Virus record (IMG/VR): IMGVR_UViG_3300039048_000028
Location: 1 to 38,884 of that record
Direction: 5' to 3' (one strand)
DNA from: a virus
Length of the DNA: 38,884 nucleotides
Positions within the stretch are counted from its first letter, which is position 1. The number at the start of each line of letters is the position of its first letter. Made by a program: the position numbers and the translations under genes. Shown here piece after piece: positions 8,472 to 18,800 of the stretch. The notes under the pieces were generated by a model, which was not told the origin of the DNA, ran no database searches, and saw only the letters and a list, made by a program, of their open reading frames with translations.

Positions 8472-9868
8472 TGATTATTATACCAGCTAATACTTTATCA
8501 ACTGGTGCTTTTCAAGTTGATAATTCATTAAGATTTGAACCAAATGATAATGATCACTTAGAAAGAGATCCATCAAGTTCTGGTAATAGAAGTACATTTA
8601 CTATTTCTTTTTGGATGAAACTTTCTCAAATATCTACTGGAACTATGTTTATAATAAATAGTAATACAGCAGGTGATGATTATTTTGTTATTAGAATGGA
8701 AAATCATAAAATAGAATGCCTTGCTTATAATAATGGTAGTAAAGTATTATCTTTTAGTAGTAACGCACTTCTGCGTGATCCCAGCGCCTGGTACCATGTC
8801 GTAACTGCTATTGATACAACACAAGGAACTGAGGCTAATCGTTTTAAAATGTATTTAAATGGTTCTCAAATAACTTCTTGGGCAACAAGTGATTATCCTA
8901 GCCAAAATGCAACAATGCAATGGAACCACACAGAAAATCATTTTATAGGTTGCTTTACTGAAGGTGTTTCTAATTTTCGAGGTTACCTTGCTGAAATAGT
9001 TAATATAGATGGCAGTCAACTTGCTGCTTCTAGCTTTGGAGAATTTAACGAAGATAGTCCGACAATTTGGCAACCAGTAAAAGTATCTGGTTTAACCTTT
9101 GGAACAAATGGATTTTATTTAAATGTTCCAGGAACTGGAACAGCACAAAATGCTTCTGGAATGGGTGGCGATAGCTCAGGCAATGGTCATCACTTTTCAT
9201 CTAGTGGTTTAGCTGCAAATTCTAGTGTTACTGATACACCAACTAATAACTTTGTAACTTGGAATCCTGTAGATAGTGGCAGAACTTACTCAGGCAGTAT
9301 TGATTTAAGTGAAGGTAATCTAAAACAATCTAATGCAAATGATGCTTCTTTAATATCAACTATAGCTGTAAATTCAGGTAAATGGTATATGGAATTTAAA
9401 TGTGAAGATGCTGATAATACAAGAACTTTTGGAATTATAGATATTGCAGAATTAAATGGATATGTTGGTCATTCTTCAGTAGCATCAGCAATTTCATATG
9501 GATACAAATCTTCTGACGGAACTTTATGGATAGGAACATCAGAACAGGCTTCTAGTGTTGGAACAACATCTGCTGGAGATATTGTTTCTATGCTTATTGA
9601 TTTAGATAGTGGAACAAAAACTATTAAATGGAAAAAAAATGATTCTGATTTATCTGGAACTACACAATTAACTATAAGTCACACAGGATATTATTGGGGA
9701 ATTATTTGTAGATGTGATGGTGCACAAGTTATTAATGCAAATTTCGGTAATCCAGCATATGCAATCTCATCAGGAAACACAGATGCTAATGGTTATGGCA
9801 ATTTTGAATACGCAGTACCTAGTGGTTATTACGCATTATGTACTAAAAATTTAGCGGAGTATGGATAA
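8471..9868 (+). CDS. LamG- plus SPRY-like tail adhesin
   Basis: 465 aa. Residues ~35-190 read as a concanavalin/laminin-G-like domain: FTISFWMKLSQ, then PSAWYHVVTAIDT and RFKMYLNGSQI, the standard LamG core. Residues ~300-440 resemble a SPRY domain: SGKWYMEFKCEDADNTRTFG, then SYGYKSSDGTLWIG, VSMLIDLDSGTKTIKW and YYWGIICRCDG. Both fold types bind glycans or proteins, so a host-surface-binding role is likely. Located between fibre genes and overlapping the preceding stop by one base. Confidence 0.75.
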   Translation: MIIIPANTLSTGAFQVDNSLRFEPNDNDHLERDPSSSGNRSTFTISFWMKLSQISTGTMFIINSNTAGDDYFVIRMENHKIECLAYNNGSKVLSFSSNALLRDPSAWYHVVTAIDTTQGTEANRFKMYLNGSQITSWATSDYPSQNATMQWNHTENHFIGCFTEGVSNFRGYLAEIVNIDGSQLAASSFGEFNEDSPTIWQPVKVSGLTFGTNGFYLNVPGTGTAQNASGMGGDSSGNGHHFSSSGLAANSSVTDTPTNNFVTWNPVDSGRTYSGSIDLSEGNLKQSNANDASLISTIAVNSGKWYMEFKCEDADNTRTFGIIDIAELNGYVGHSSVASAISYGYKSSDGTLWIGTSEQASSVGTTSAGDIVSMLIDLDSGTKTIKWKKNDSDLSGTTQLTISHTGYYWGIICRCDGAQVINANFGNPAYAISSGNTDANGYGNFEYAVPSGYYALCTKNLAEYG

Positions 9869-9869
9869 T

Positions 9870-10955
9870 ATGGCTTATGTAGATGAAAATTTAAACGACC
9901 CAACAAAATTGTTCAATACTGTTTTATATACAGGAAATGGATCATCACAATCAATTTCAGGAGTTGGATTTCAGCCTGACTGGATATGGTTAAAATCTCG
10001 TTCTGGTACTTATGGTGCTTATAATCCACAAGCATATGATGTTGTTAGAGGTTTTGGAGCTACTAAAGATTTAACACCAGCTAGTACGGCAGCTGAAGGA
10101 GTAGATAGTGGTGCACATGGTTATATTTCAGCAGTTGGAGCAGATGGATTTACATTAACTGCAGGCTCAACAAATAGTAATCAAAATAATGGTTCTTCTA
10201 CTACTTATGTAGCTTGGAATTGGTTAGCTGGTGGCTCATCATCATCAAACTCAGATGGTAGTATAAGTTCAAATGTTTCTGCAAATACTACAAGTGGTTT
10301 CAGTATTGTGTCTTATACAGGAACAGGGTCAAATGCTACGATAGGTCATGGGTTAGGTGCAGTTCCAAAAATGATTATAAACAAAAGTAAAGCAAGTGGA
10401 GAACATTGGGGATTTTACCATGCCTCAATGGGAAATGGAAAAGCATTAGCACTTAATTTACATGATGCTGCAGGAACAAATTCTAGTTATTGGAATAATA
10501 CAACCCCAACATCTTCTGTTTGGTCTGTAGGTACATCTCCATTAACAAATCATTCAAACGCATCAATATCTTATCTATTCGCAGAAAAACAAGGCTTCAG
10601 CAAGTTTGGAAGCTACACAGGTAATAATTCAAATGATGGAAATTTTATTTGGCTCGGTTTTCGCCCAGCTTGGATTTTATTTAAGTCATCTGATAGTGGT
10701 CAACATTGGCACTTGATTGATAGCAAAAGAGAAACATTTAATGATGACGATGCTGCACAATTATCACCAAATAATAACTCTAGTGAAGCAACAGTAAAAA
10801 CAGATAGAGGGACAGCTAAAGTAGATTTTCTTTCTAATGGTTTTAAATTAAGAAGTGATGGATCATCTTTCAATGGTACTAATGCAATGATCTACATGGC
10901 TTTCGCAGAAGCACCTTTCGTAAATTCAAATGGAGTACCTTGTAACGCAAGATAG
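9870..10955 (+). CDS. Tail fibre/adhesin protein (DUF7483-like)
   Basis: 361 aa from the ATG at 9870, preferred over the ATG at 9861 because GGAG at 9856-9859 then has a normal spacing. Two internal repeats of the kind LYTGNGSSQSISGVGFQPDW and YTGTGSNATIGHGLGAVPKM are each followed by a beta-rich stretch; a third YTGNNSNDGNFIWLGFRPAW occurs later. These match the repeat domain of marine phage adhesins. The frame overlaps nothing, and the next fibre gene starts 3 bases downstream. Confidence 0.72.
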   Translation: MAYVDENLNDPTKLFNTVLYTGNGSSQSISGVGFQPDWIWLKSRSGTYGAYNPQAYDVVRGFGATKDLTPASTAAEGVDSGAHGYISAVGADGFTLTAGSTNSNQNNGSSTTYVAWNWLAGGSSSSNSDGSISSNVSANTTSGFSIVSYTGTGSNATIGHGLGAVPKMIINKSKASGEHWGFYHASMGNGKALALNLHDAAGTNSSYWNNTTPTSSVWSVGTSPLTNHSNASISYLFAEKQGFSKFGSYTGNNSNDGNFIWLGFRPAWILFKSSDSGQHWHLIDSKRETFNDDDAAQLSPNNNSSEATVKTDRGTAKVDFLSNGFKLRSDGSSFNGTNAMIYMAFAEAPFVNSNGVPCNAR

Positions 10956-10957
10956 TT

Positions 10958-11452
10958 ATGGCATTTATTAATTCTATACCTTCATCTATTTCTATTGCAA
11001 CTTCAGATATACAAGCTGATGCAATTACTAACGCAAAGATTGCAGATGATGCAATTAACAGCGAACATTATACAGATGGAAGTATTGATACAGCTCATGT
11101 TGCAGATAATCAAATTACTACTGCAAAAATAGGTTATGCTGAAGCTACTCTTACAGATGGATCTACAATATCATGGGATGCCTCTACTTCAGATGTAGCA
11201 AAAGTTACACTTGCAGGAAACAGAACTTTAGCAGCAGCATCAAATGGAACTACAGGACAATTTGTTTCATTACTTATAATTCAGGATGGTACAGGTTCTA
11301 GAACTATTACTTGGAATGCTATTTATGAGTTTAAAGATGATGAAGCTCCAACATTAACTACAACAGCATCTAAAGGAGATTTATTTATATTTAGGTATAA
11401 TGGAAGTAAATATTTAGAAGTTGGAAGAAATACAAATTTAACATTAAGTTAA
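10958..11452 (+). CDS. Short tail fibre protein sharing the long fibre C-terminus
   Basis: 164 aa. The N-terminus has a repeated ITNAKIADDAINSEHYTDGS-type pattern (alternate I-x-x-A-K-I-A-D), as in trimeric fibre shafts. From ~residue 75 it matches the last ~95 residues of the 765-aa fibre: both contain QDGTGSRTI, DEAPT, TTASKGD, FRYNGSK and LEVGRN. That shared module is probably a trimerisation or receptor-binding tip. Confidence 0.75.
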   Translation: MAFINSIPSSISIATSDIQADAITNAKIADDAINSEHYTDGSIDTAHVADNQITTAKIGYAEATLTDGSTISWDASTSDVAKVTLAGNRTLAAASNGTTGQFVSLLIIQDGTGSRTITWNAIYEFKDDEAPTLTTTASKGDLFIFRYNGSKYLEVGRNTNLTLS

Positions 11453-11453
11453 T

Positions 11454-11783
11454 ATGGCAAATACTTTTAAATTTAAAGGAGTTGCATTAGCAACAAGTAG
11501 TGAGACTGCATTATTAACTGCAGCATCAGATGAGACTTTAATTATAAAGTCTATATTGGTAACTAATAATACAAGTAATACACCAACATTATCATTAGAT
11601 GTAGCAGATAATTCAGCTAGTGCTGAGTATACTATACTTAAAACGCATACTCTTGCTGCTAACACATCAGGAGAAGTTTTTACTGGATCACCTTTAGTTT
11701 TAGAACCTTCTGATGCAATAAAAGCTACAGTTAGTAGTTCAGATTCAGTTCATTTTGGTATATCATATATGTCAGTAACATGA
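11454..11783 (+). CDS. Small beta-rich virion protein
   Basis: 109 aa, starting 2 bases after the preceding stop. Thr/Ser/Ala-rich beta-type sequence with ETLIIKSILVTNNTS and LVLEPSDAIKATVSSSD, resembling small phage structural proteins often found beside fibre genes. No enzymatic motif. It overlaps the next start by 4 bases. Function unknown; probably a minor tail component. Confidence 0.6.
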   Translation: MANTFKFKGVALATSSETALLTAASDETLIIKSILVTNNTSNTPTLSLDVADNSASAEYTILKTHTLAANTSGEVFTGSPLVLEPSDAIKATVSSSDSVHFGISYMSVT

Positions 11784-12211
11784 TCGAATTAATAAATGTA
11801 CCAACTAAAAGCGTTAACGAAGTTTGGACATTAGTCAAAACAGACATCGCTAACTCTTTAAATAGATCCAATGGTTATGCTTTAGCAGACCATATTAAAA
11901 AGTGGATTAATGAAGAAAAAATGCAGTTATGGATCCTATGGGATAAAGAAGCTGCAAAAGAATCCAAGTATTATGGATTAGTAGTAACAGAAGTAATACA
12001 AAGACCATTACAACGTTGTCTTAATATTAAAATAATGACAGGTAGACATCGTGAAAAATGGCAACATTTAATTAAACACATAGAAGATTTTGCGTGGTTA
12101 AATAATTGTGATTTGCTAGAATTAGTAGCAAGACCTGGTTGGAAGAAAGTTCTTAAACCATTTGGTTATACAGAAAGCCATGTATTATTAGAAAAAAAAA
12201 AGGAGAAATAA
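11780..12211 (+). CDS. GNAT-like small protein, T7 gp13-like position
   Basis: 143 aa, ATGA overlap with the preceding gene. The segment KYYGLVVTEVIQ, the central LNIKIMTG and the C-terminal CDLLELVARPGWKKVLKPFG then YTESHVLLEK fit the GNAT N-acyltransferase fold as it appears in short-tailed phages, where it sits among internal virion genes. Whether it keeps acetyltransferase activity is unclear; no clean acetyl-CoA loop is visible. Confidence 0.68.
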   Translation: MIELINVPTKSVNEVWTLVKTDIANSLNRSNGYALADHIKKWINEEKMQLWILWDKEAAKESKYYGLVVTEVIQRPLQRCLNIKIMTGRHREKWQHLIKHIEDFAWLNNCDLLELVARPGWKKVLKPFGYTESHVLLEKKKEK

Positions 12212-12214
12212 CAT

Positions 12215-12973
12215 ATGTCATTTGGAGGAGGAGGAAGTGGAAGTGGTACAAGTACACAAACTACTGTAGCACAACCATACGCACCTGCAGAACCAGCATT
12301 AAATCAGATTTTATCTGAAGCTGGTACTATATATGGGCAAGGACCAGCAGGAGCTGGTTACGTTGCTCCAAGCACACAAACTATGCAAGGATTAGCTGCA
12401 CAAGAACAATTAGCTAATGCTGCTAACCAACAAATATTAGGAACAATACAGGGTCAGTATACCAATCCTTTCTTATCTCCTTTGATTGCACAAGCTGGTC
12501 AAGATATATATTCTAGTGTTGCTGGACAATTTAGTGGAGCTGGTAGAACACCAACTTCACCTTTAGCTCAAGCAACTGTAACAGGACAAGTAGCTCAAAA
12601 AGCATTACCTCTTGCATTTGGACAATTAGAAAGAGAACGAGCTAGACAATTATCTACAGCACAAAGAGTACCAAGTTTAACAGCTGTAGGAGGAGCATTA
12701 GAAGATATACAAGCAGAACAACAATTAGCACCACAAAGAGCTTTAGAACAATACTACGCTACTGTTGCACCTATTGGTTTTGGAATGCCAATACAAAATA
12801 GACAAACAATTGGTCCACGAGCTAATCCTGTAGGAATGGCTGCAGGTGGAGCAATGTCTGGAGCAGCTTTAGGATCTATGATGGGTCCTGGATTTGCAAT
12901 GGGTGGATTAGCAGGAGCTGGTCTTGGAGCAGCACTTGGTGGTGGTTTCGGATTACTAGGAGGGTTATTATAA
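12215..12973 (+). CDS. Internal virion/DNA-ejection-type protein
   Basis: 252 aa. Gly/Ser-rich start (SFGGGGSGSG), then a Gln/Ala-rich helical middle (QQILGTIQGQY, LERERARQLSTAQR), and a glycine-rich hydrophobic C-terminus with GAALGSMMGPGFAMGGLAGA. Proteins with a helical body and glycine-zipper membrane tail in this position are commonly ejected with the DNA and insert in the host envelope. That role is inference from architecture. Confidence 0.62.
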   Translation: MSFGGGGSGSGTSTQTTVAQPYAPAEPALNQILSEAGTIYGQGPAGAGYVAPSTQTMQGLAAQEQLANAANQQILGTIQGQYTNPFLSPLIAQAGQDIYSSVAGQFSGAGRTPTSPLAQATVTGQVAQKALPLAFGQLERERARQLSTAQRVPSLTAVGGALEDIQAEQQLAPQRALEQYYATVAPIGFGMPIQNRQTIGPRANPVGMAAGGAMSGAALGSMMGPGFAMGGLAGAGLGAALGGGFGLLGGLL

Positions 12974-13071
12974 TGGATAAATTGATACACGAAGTTAAAC
13001 ACTATTGGAATGATCACAAAAAAGTTGTGATTGTTGCAGGTATTATTTTAGCTGTTGCTATAATTTTATAA
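12973..13071 (+). CDS. 32-aa single-span membrane protein
   Basis: Starts in the stop codon of the previous gene (TAATG) and ends 2 bases before the next ribosome binding site AGGAG. Basic/aromatic N-terminus (MDKLIHEVKHYWNDHKK) followed by one hydrophobic span (VVIVAGIILAVAIIL). Clean packing between neighbours supports it. Could be a minor virion membrane peptide or a small holin-like protein; no family recognised. Confidence 0.6.
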   Translation: MDKLIHEVKHYWNDHKKVVIVAGIILAVAIIL

Positions 13072-13080
13072 GGAGAAATT

Positions 13081-14022
13081 ATGTCAGGTGGAGGAGGATC
13101 ATCTTCAGATTCAGGTGGTGGAAATGATATGCAAGTTTCAGGAATGGAAGCTGCATTATCACAAGAAAAAGGTATAAGCACACACGCAGATACTAGAATT
13201 TCAGATAGATCATTTTCTACTGGTGAAGGAGGTGGTGGATCTGGAGATCATAGAACCATGAATATGGGTTATGCAGGTGTAACACCTCATCATGCTAGTA
13301 TAAATCCTAAAACTGGAAAGTTTGAAAGTGGTGGTTTTGTAGATTCAGATGATGAATACGATACACCTGACAAACATCATTGGCAAGATACTCAAAAACG
13401 AATTAAAGAACATGGTACTGACGTTCAAAAAATGTCAGATGAGGAGTATAAACAATTTAATAAAGAGCTTAATGAATACTATGGTACAGAAGGTGTTAAA
13501 TATGAACCATATGGTAGAGCAGGTCAAGGAACTGTAAATCTTACATTTAAAGAACATTGGGATAATATAGGAAGGCAATATCCTATAACAAAATTATCTC
13601 CACTTGGTAGATTTTTAATGGCAAGTGGTAGAAATGCTAAAGAATTTTTAACAAGTGATTACGGTACTTATAAATATGGTGGTCCAGGTACAGATAAAGG
13701 TGGATTATTAGGTCGTTTAGGAGCTGGTGATGGTAGTTCATGGGCAGCTACAGAACAAGATAGAGCTTTAATGAATAAGCTAGCACCTGATGCACCTTAT
13801 ATAGTATCAGGACAAGAACAACCTGATTCAGTTGCACAAAATTGGTTTGATAATACAAATTCAAATCAAAATGAATTCTTTTTTAAGAATCAATATAGTA
13901 CAGCTAAAGCAAAACAATTATCAATATTAGGCAAACCTTCACCTTATCGTTGGTTAGCTGTAAGTCAAAGTCCATACTATGACTTTTTAAAAAGAAATAA
14001 TTTAGACAAAGGAATATTATAA
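13081..14022 (+). CDS. Probable internal virion protein, unknown
   Basis: 313 aa with an AAGGAG site. N-terminal ~65 residues are glycine/serine-rich and disordered (MSGGGGSSSDSGGGNDMQ). The rest is mixed, with ITKLSPLGRFLMASGRN and a basic, aromatic C-terminus. It sits within a set of internal-protein-type genes and overlaps the next start by one base. No domain recognised. Confidence 0.55.
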   Translation: MSGGGGSSSDSGGGNDMQVSGMEAALSQEKGISTHADTRISDRSFSTGEGGGGSGDHRTMNMGYAGVTPHHASINPKTGKFESGGFVDSDDEYDTPDKHHWQDTQKRIKEHGTDVQKMSDEEYKQFNKELNEYYGTEGVKYEPYGRAGQGTVNLTFKEHWDNIGRQYPITKLSPLGRFLMASGRNAKEFLTSDYGTYKYGGPGTDKGGLLGRLGAGDGSSWAATEQDRALMNKLAPDAPYIVSGQEQPDSVAQNWFDNTNSNQNEFFFKNQYSTAKAKQLSILGKPSPYRWLAVSQSPYYDFLKRNNLDKGIL

Positions 14023-15215
14023 TGAGTATATGGGATAACACATATGTAGGAACTATTTGGGATAAATGGAGAAAAGGAGAGTATGCAGAAAAATCTTATC
14101 CAGGTATCCAAGATTATGGAAATAGTGTAAATTTTCAAAGACATACTACAGAAGCTACTGGTAAAAAGAAAAAAACTACAAAAAAAGGTTATTACGAAAA
14201 AGAACAAGAAAAATTAGAAAGTGAAGTTGGTACAGTTAATGTTGGACCAGGTAAATCTATCAATATAGATTATAATAAAAAAACAAATGAAATGATGGGT
14301 GACCCATATATGAAACCAGGATGGGCACATCAAACTAATACACAAACAGGTGCAAAAAGTACTGCAGATGCATACTATGCAAACGAAATAGGACTTCATA
14401 AAAATTATAAAAAATCAGAATTTACAGATAAAGATGGAGAATCTATTTCTAAAGTATCTGGTATGGATTGGAATGCAGTTAAAAAACATTGGAAAGATAA
14501 AGGTGGGATGGATGCACTTATGGCTAATCCTGCATTTACTTTAGGTTTAGCATTAATGCAATCATCAGCTAAAGGCAAAAGAATAGACGAAAATATATTA
14601 GATAATTTTGTTAAAGCTACTAACATTTCAGCAGAATACAAAGATAGAGTTAAAGCTAAAGGTGGAATATACGAAGCTACTGCAGATCAAGTGGCTAGTG
14701 TAAAAGCTACTTTAAATACTATGGGAACTTCTGCACCAAATTGGTTAGAAGCAGCTATTAAACCTGGTAATCAAGGTGCTCAATATGAAGCAGCAGTCGA
14801 AAAGATTGCTATTGAAATGCAAAAAAGATTAGAAACTGAAAGAGAAAAAAATCCAGGAAAGAAAATTACATTTGATGATGATTTTAGAAGAAAAGTTATA
14901 GAAGATCTTATAAGAAAAAAACAAATTAAAGTTAAAGGTGGATTTCTTTGGTTTGATGCAACACTTGAATCAGGAGATTTTTCTAAACTTAAAGCTAGAG
15001 CAGAAGGTGGTCCAGTAGAAGCTGGTCAACCTTATCTTGTAGGTGAAAAAGGACCAGAGGTTATAATACCTAATTCAGATGGCAATGTACTTGCTAATGA
15101 TGATTCACAAATATTTGCTATGCTATTAGCATCAAACCCACAATTACAGAACGTATCTAGACAAAGAGCTGAAAGAATTCTTAGATCTAGATTCCCTGAA
15201 TATTTCGAGGTATAA
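14022..15215 (+). CDS. Virion protein with tape-measure-like C-terminal motif
   Basis: 397 aa. Near residues 328-350 it contains AEGGPVEAGQPYLVGEKGPE followed by VIIPNSDG, the well-known motif at the C-terminus of many tape-measure and internal virion proteins. The N-terminal half is lysine-rich and hydrophilic. It is much shorter than a siphophage tape measure and lacks long hydrophobic repeats, so an internal/ejection protein of a short tail is more likely. One-base overlap with the previous gene. Confidence 0.62.
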   Translation: MSIWDNTYVGTIWDKWRKGEYAEKSYPGIQDYGNSVNFQRHTTEATGKKKKTTKKGYYEKEQEKLESEVGTVNVGPGKSINIDYNKKTNEMMGDPYMKPGWAHQTNTQTGAKSTADAYYANEIGLHKNYKKSEFTDKDGESISKVSGMDWNAVKKHWKDKGGMDALMANPAFTLGLALMQSSAKGKRIDENILDNFVKATNISAEYKDRVKAKGGIYEATADQVASVKATLNTMGTSAPNWLEAAIKPGNQGAQYEAAVEKIAIEMQKRLETEREKNPGKKITFDDDFRRKVIEDLIRKKQIKVKGGFLWFDATLESGDFSKLKARAEGGPVEAGQPYLVGEKGPEVIIPNSDGNVLANDDSQIFAMLLASNPQLQNVSRQRAERILRSRFPEYFEV

Positions 15216-15217
15216 TT

Positions 15218-15853
15218 ATGGTTACAAAGTTTATAATTAGAGGATTTAGTAAAAAGTTTAAAGGTGTTCAAAAACTTAAACCACAAAAGGTTAAAGTTAA
15301 ACCTGAATTTTTAACTGATAAACAAATAAAATTAAGACAACAAAAAATAGCAGATCAAAATATTAGAGAAACATTTGGAGCAGATAGTGGTAGTTTTTCT
15401 GGTGTTAGTGCAAGATCTCTTGAAACATTAAGAGGTGAATCTGTAGCTTTAAATTTAGCTAACAGAAAATTTTTTAAAAGATTTGGAAGTGAATTAAAAA
15501 GTTCAAGAAAAAGAACAGCTATAGGTATTAAAGGTAGAAAATTAAAAGTTAAAACACCTACAGCTCCATCTTGGAAACAAAAAAAAGCAGGAGTTGTTAT
15601 AGGATCTGGATTACCAAAATCTAAACCAGTTCTTAAATTTGCTAAAGGTAAAGGTGGTATAAAAGCATATAAATCTGCAGATCTTGCAGCTAATAAAATT
15701 TATACTAAAACAATGAAAAGATTTACAAGTAAAGAATCTACAAGTCCATTTAAAACATTTACAAAAAAAATTCCTAAGAAATATTCTACTGCTTTACATG
15801 ATAGTAGAGAATTAAGACATTATAAAAAAGTAAGAAAAGATTGGGGATTCTAG
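15218..15853 (+). CDS. Basic protein of unknown function
   Basis: 211 aa, strongly lysine-rich throughout (e.g. KLKPQKVKVKPEF, KGRKLKVKTPTAPSWKQKK), with a C-terminal HDSRELRHYKKVRKDWGF. The charge suggests DNA or RNA contact, perhaps an internal virion protein that touches packaged DNA. Tight spacing to both neighbours (2 and 0 bases). No family recognised. Confidence 0.55.
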   Translation: MVTKFIIRGFSKKFKGVQKLKPQKVKVKPEFLTDKQIKLRQQKIADQNIRETFGADSGSFSGVSARSLETLRGESVALNLANRKFFKRFGSELKSSRKRTAIGIKGRKLKVKTPTAPSWKQKKAGVVIGSGLPKSKPVLKFAKGKGGIKAYKSADLAANKIYTKTMKRFTSKESTSPFKTFTKKIPKKYSTALHDSRELRHYKKVRKDWGF

Positions 15854-18800
15854 ATGGCTAACGACATCAGAATGCAGGATCCTCGTTTGAGAGATCCTAT
15901 TAATAATATATCTGATGGATTAAAAGATCCCACACAAGACAATACACCAGGATTCTTTCAATCCTTGCGTAATCCTTATCATCTTATATTAGAAGAATCA
16001 TTACCTGCCTCTCTATATCAATGGATAACTGGTAATACTAAAAAGAAACAAGCTGAAGAAGCTTTAAGATTTATACAAAACAATCCAGACTTAAAAGACA
16101 CAAAGTTATATAAGACTGCTGAACGTAAATTACAAAGATTTGGTTACTTATTAGATGAAGGACCAATGTCTATAGACTTCAAAGAAGTTGGGAATATGAT
16201 TAAAAAAAATCCTAAACTCTTTGGAGCTGAACTTGTTAATATGTTAATGGCAGATCCTTGGCTAATGGCTATGCCTCTTGGTTGGGGTAAATTAGGCAGA
16301 GGTGTTGTTAACTCAATTAAGTTAAGACACGCTGACAAATTAAAATGGTCTAAACAAAAAATAGCAAGAAAAACTGGTGAAGCAGTTGATGACCTAAAAG
16401 TAGGTGGATTTGCTACTCTTGCTACACCCTTTGTATTTTCATCTGTATGGCAACTATCTGAAGATAGAACAATGGAAGCTAAAAGAACTACAATTGAAAC
16501 TACTATAGGAGCTACTGCTGGAGCTTTATTTTCTGTAGGCTTTGCAGGTATGGGTGAACTAGCATCAAGAATGACTAGAACACCTAGAGTATTAGCAAAC
16601 CAAGCAGTTGATAAAGTATTAAAAAAACATAGTCCTGATTTAAGTAAAGCAGTACGTTATAATAAAAAAGGATTCTTTAATTCAGTTGATGATTTAATTG
16701 AAGAAATTAAAAAACAACAAAAAGATATTGATGATCCTGTAAATTTTGAAAGAATTAAAGCAGATATTACAGTAGCATTAAGACAACTTAATGAAAATGC
16801 TAAAGACGCATCAATAGCTACAAACTTTAAAGTAGCTGCATCATTAGCAGGTATAGGTGCTACAGCTCAATTCCTTACAGCAGATGATGAAAAATTAATG
16901 GCATCAGCTAAAGGAGCTGCAGTAGGTGCTAGTATTTGGGGAGCAGGTAAACTGTTTATGATGGCTGGAGCTAAAGCTAAACCAGCATATGATCAAGCAG
17001 CACTATCTACTGAAGCAGCATTAGATACTATGAAATTAATTACTGTTAAGCTGAATACAGCAGCAGTAGAATTATCGAATGTAGTAAAATTAAATTTACC
17101 AGATGCTATAGATTCTAGACGTAAGATATTTTATTACCTAGCTGGAGCTAGAGGCACATGGGATAAAAAAGGATCAAGATTTATTCCTGACAATGCTAAA
17201 CCAAGATTAGATGAAGTTCCTAATTTCTTAAATAAAAAAGAAATGGATGGAGCTATAGCTATTAGAAAAACATTTGATAAGTTTTACGATATCTTTGGTA
17301 ATGACGCTGGATTAATTACACATAAAAGAAGAAACTATCTTCCTTTATTATGGAATCAATATAATCCAAAAGATCAAGCATTTAAATTTATGACTGATTA
17401 TGATGCTCCATTACAAAAAGTAACTGGTCCATCAGAAAAATTTCAATTTGGTAGATCTAGTACATTTAGAGATATTAATAGAGGATTTAGAAAAGGATAT
17501 ACTATAAGAGAAGGATTTGATGATCCAGCAGAACTTATAAAAATATATGGCTTTGCAGCAAGTAAAGCTATGGCTACAAGAGCTTTAATTAAAAATTTAG
17601 AAATTTCTAAAGTTAATAATAGACCTTTAATGTATAGAACACTAAAGGGTCGTACTTACGCTGACGATCAAAACTATACTAAATTTCAACATCCTTACTT
17701 TGATGATGGTGGACAACAAACTGTATTTGTTCATAAAGGTATGGTTAATTCTTTAAAGATGATCTTTGATGCTAGAGAAGAACAAGCATTAATGGGTGCA
17801 CTCTTTACTACCAACTTAATGATGAAAAGATTAGCTGTTGGTTTTTCATTCTTTCATGCAGGTGCATTAGTAGAATCAATGTTGTTTGCAGGAACAAAAT
17901 GGAATTCAGTTAAACAAATACTAAATCCTAGAGCTAAGCCTGAAATCTTAAAGATGATCAATGATCCTAAGCATCATATGAAAGAATATGGTCATGCGAT
18001 TAAACGTTTAAAAAGACATGGATATAATGATGTTGTAAGGTTTGCACAAGGTACAGGATTACAAATTTCAGTTCCAGAGGACGTAGGATTTGATAGATTT
18101 TATTACAATATAAGAGGTATAGATACATTTCTTAAAAGTCATTTTGGAATTTCTACAGGTGGTAAAGCCGAAAAAGTATTTAGATGGTTTGATAAAATAA
18201 CTTGGGATAGAGTTTTTACAGCAGCTAAACTACATACGTTTATGACTGTATTAAACAACCCAACTAAAATGGGTGTTAAAAATCCTATGGCTATTATGCC
18301 TGGGGATAACCACGCTACAGTATATCGTAAAGCTACACAAGCAGCACAGTTCACTAATGATGCATTTGGTGGACAGAATTGGGAAATGATTGCTAATAGG
18401 ATTCAAACCCCACTTCTAAAAAGAATGATGCAGACTACATTCCAACCTGGATCTAGAGGGTATATGCAATTATTACTCTTTGCTCCTGATTGGACAATAT
18501 CAAATGTTAGAATTATAGCTAAATCATTACCAGCATTTGAGTCTGATCCTGCTTTACGAAGAATGTATCAATATTATTTTGCAAGAGCTGCACTTACATA
18601 CGCAGCTGCAGGATCTATACTAAATGAATTATTTAGTGGTAAATCTCTATTAGAGAATACAGATCCTACAAGAATTGACTTAGGGAATGGTGAAGTGTTA
18701 ACATTTTCTAAACAGTTAATGGAACCTTTTCATTGGATTACAGATCCACAATCTACTGGTCTTAAAAAGATTGGTTCTCTACCTAGAACTACAATAGAAG

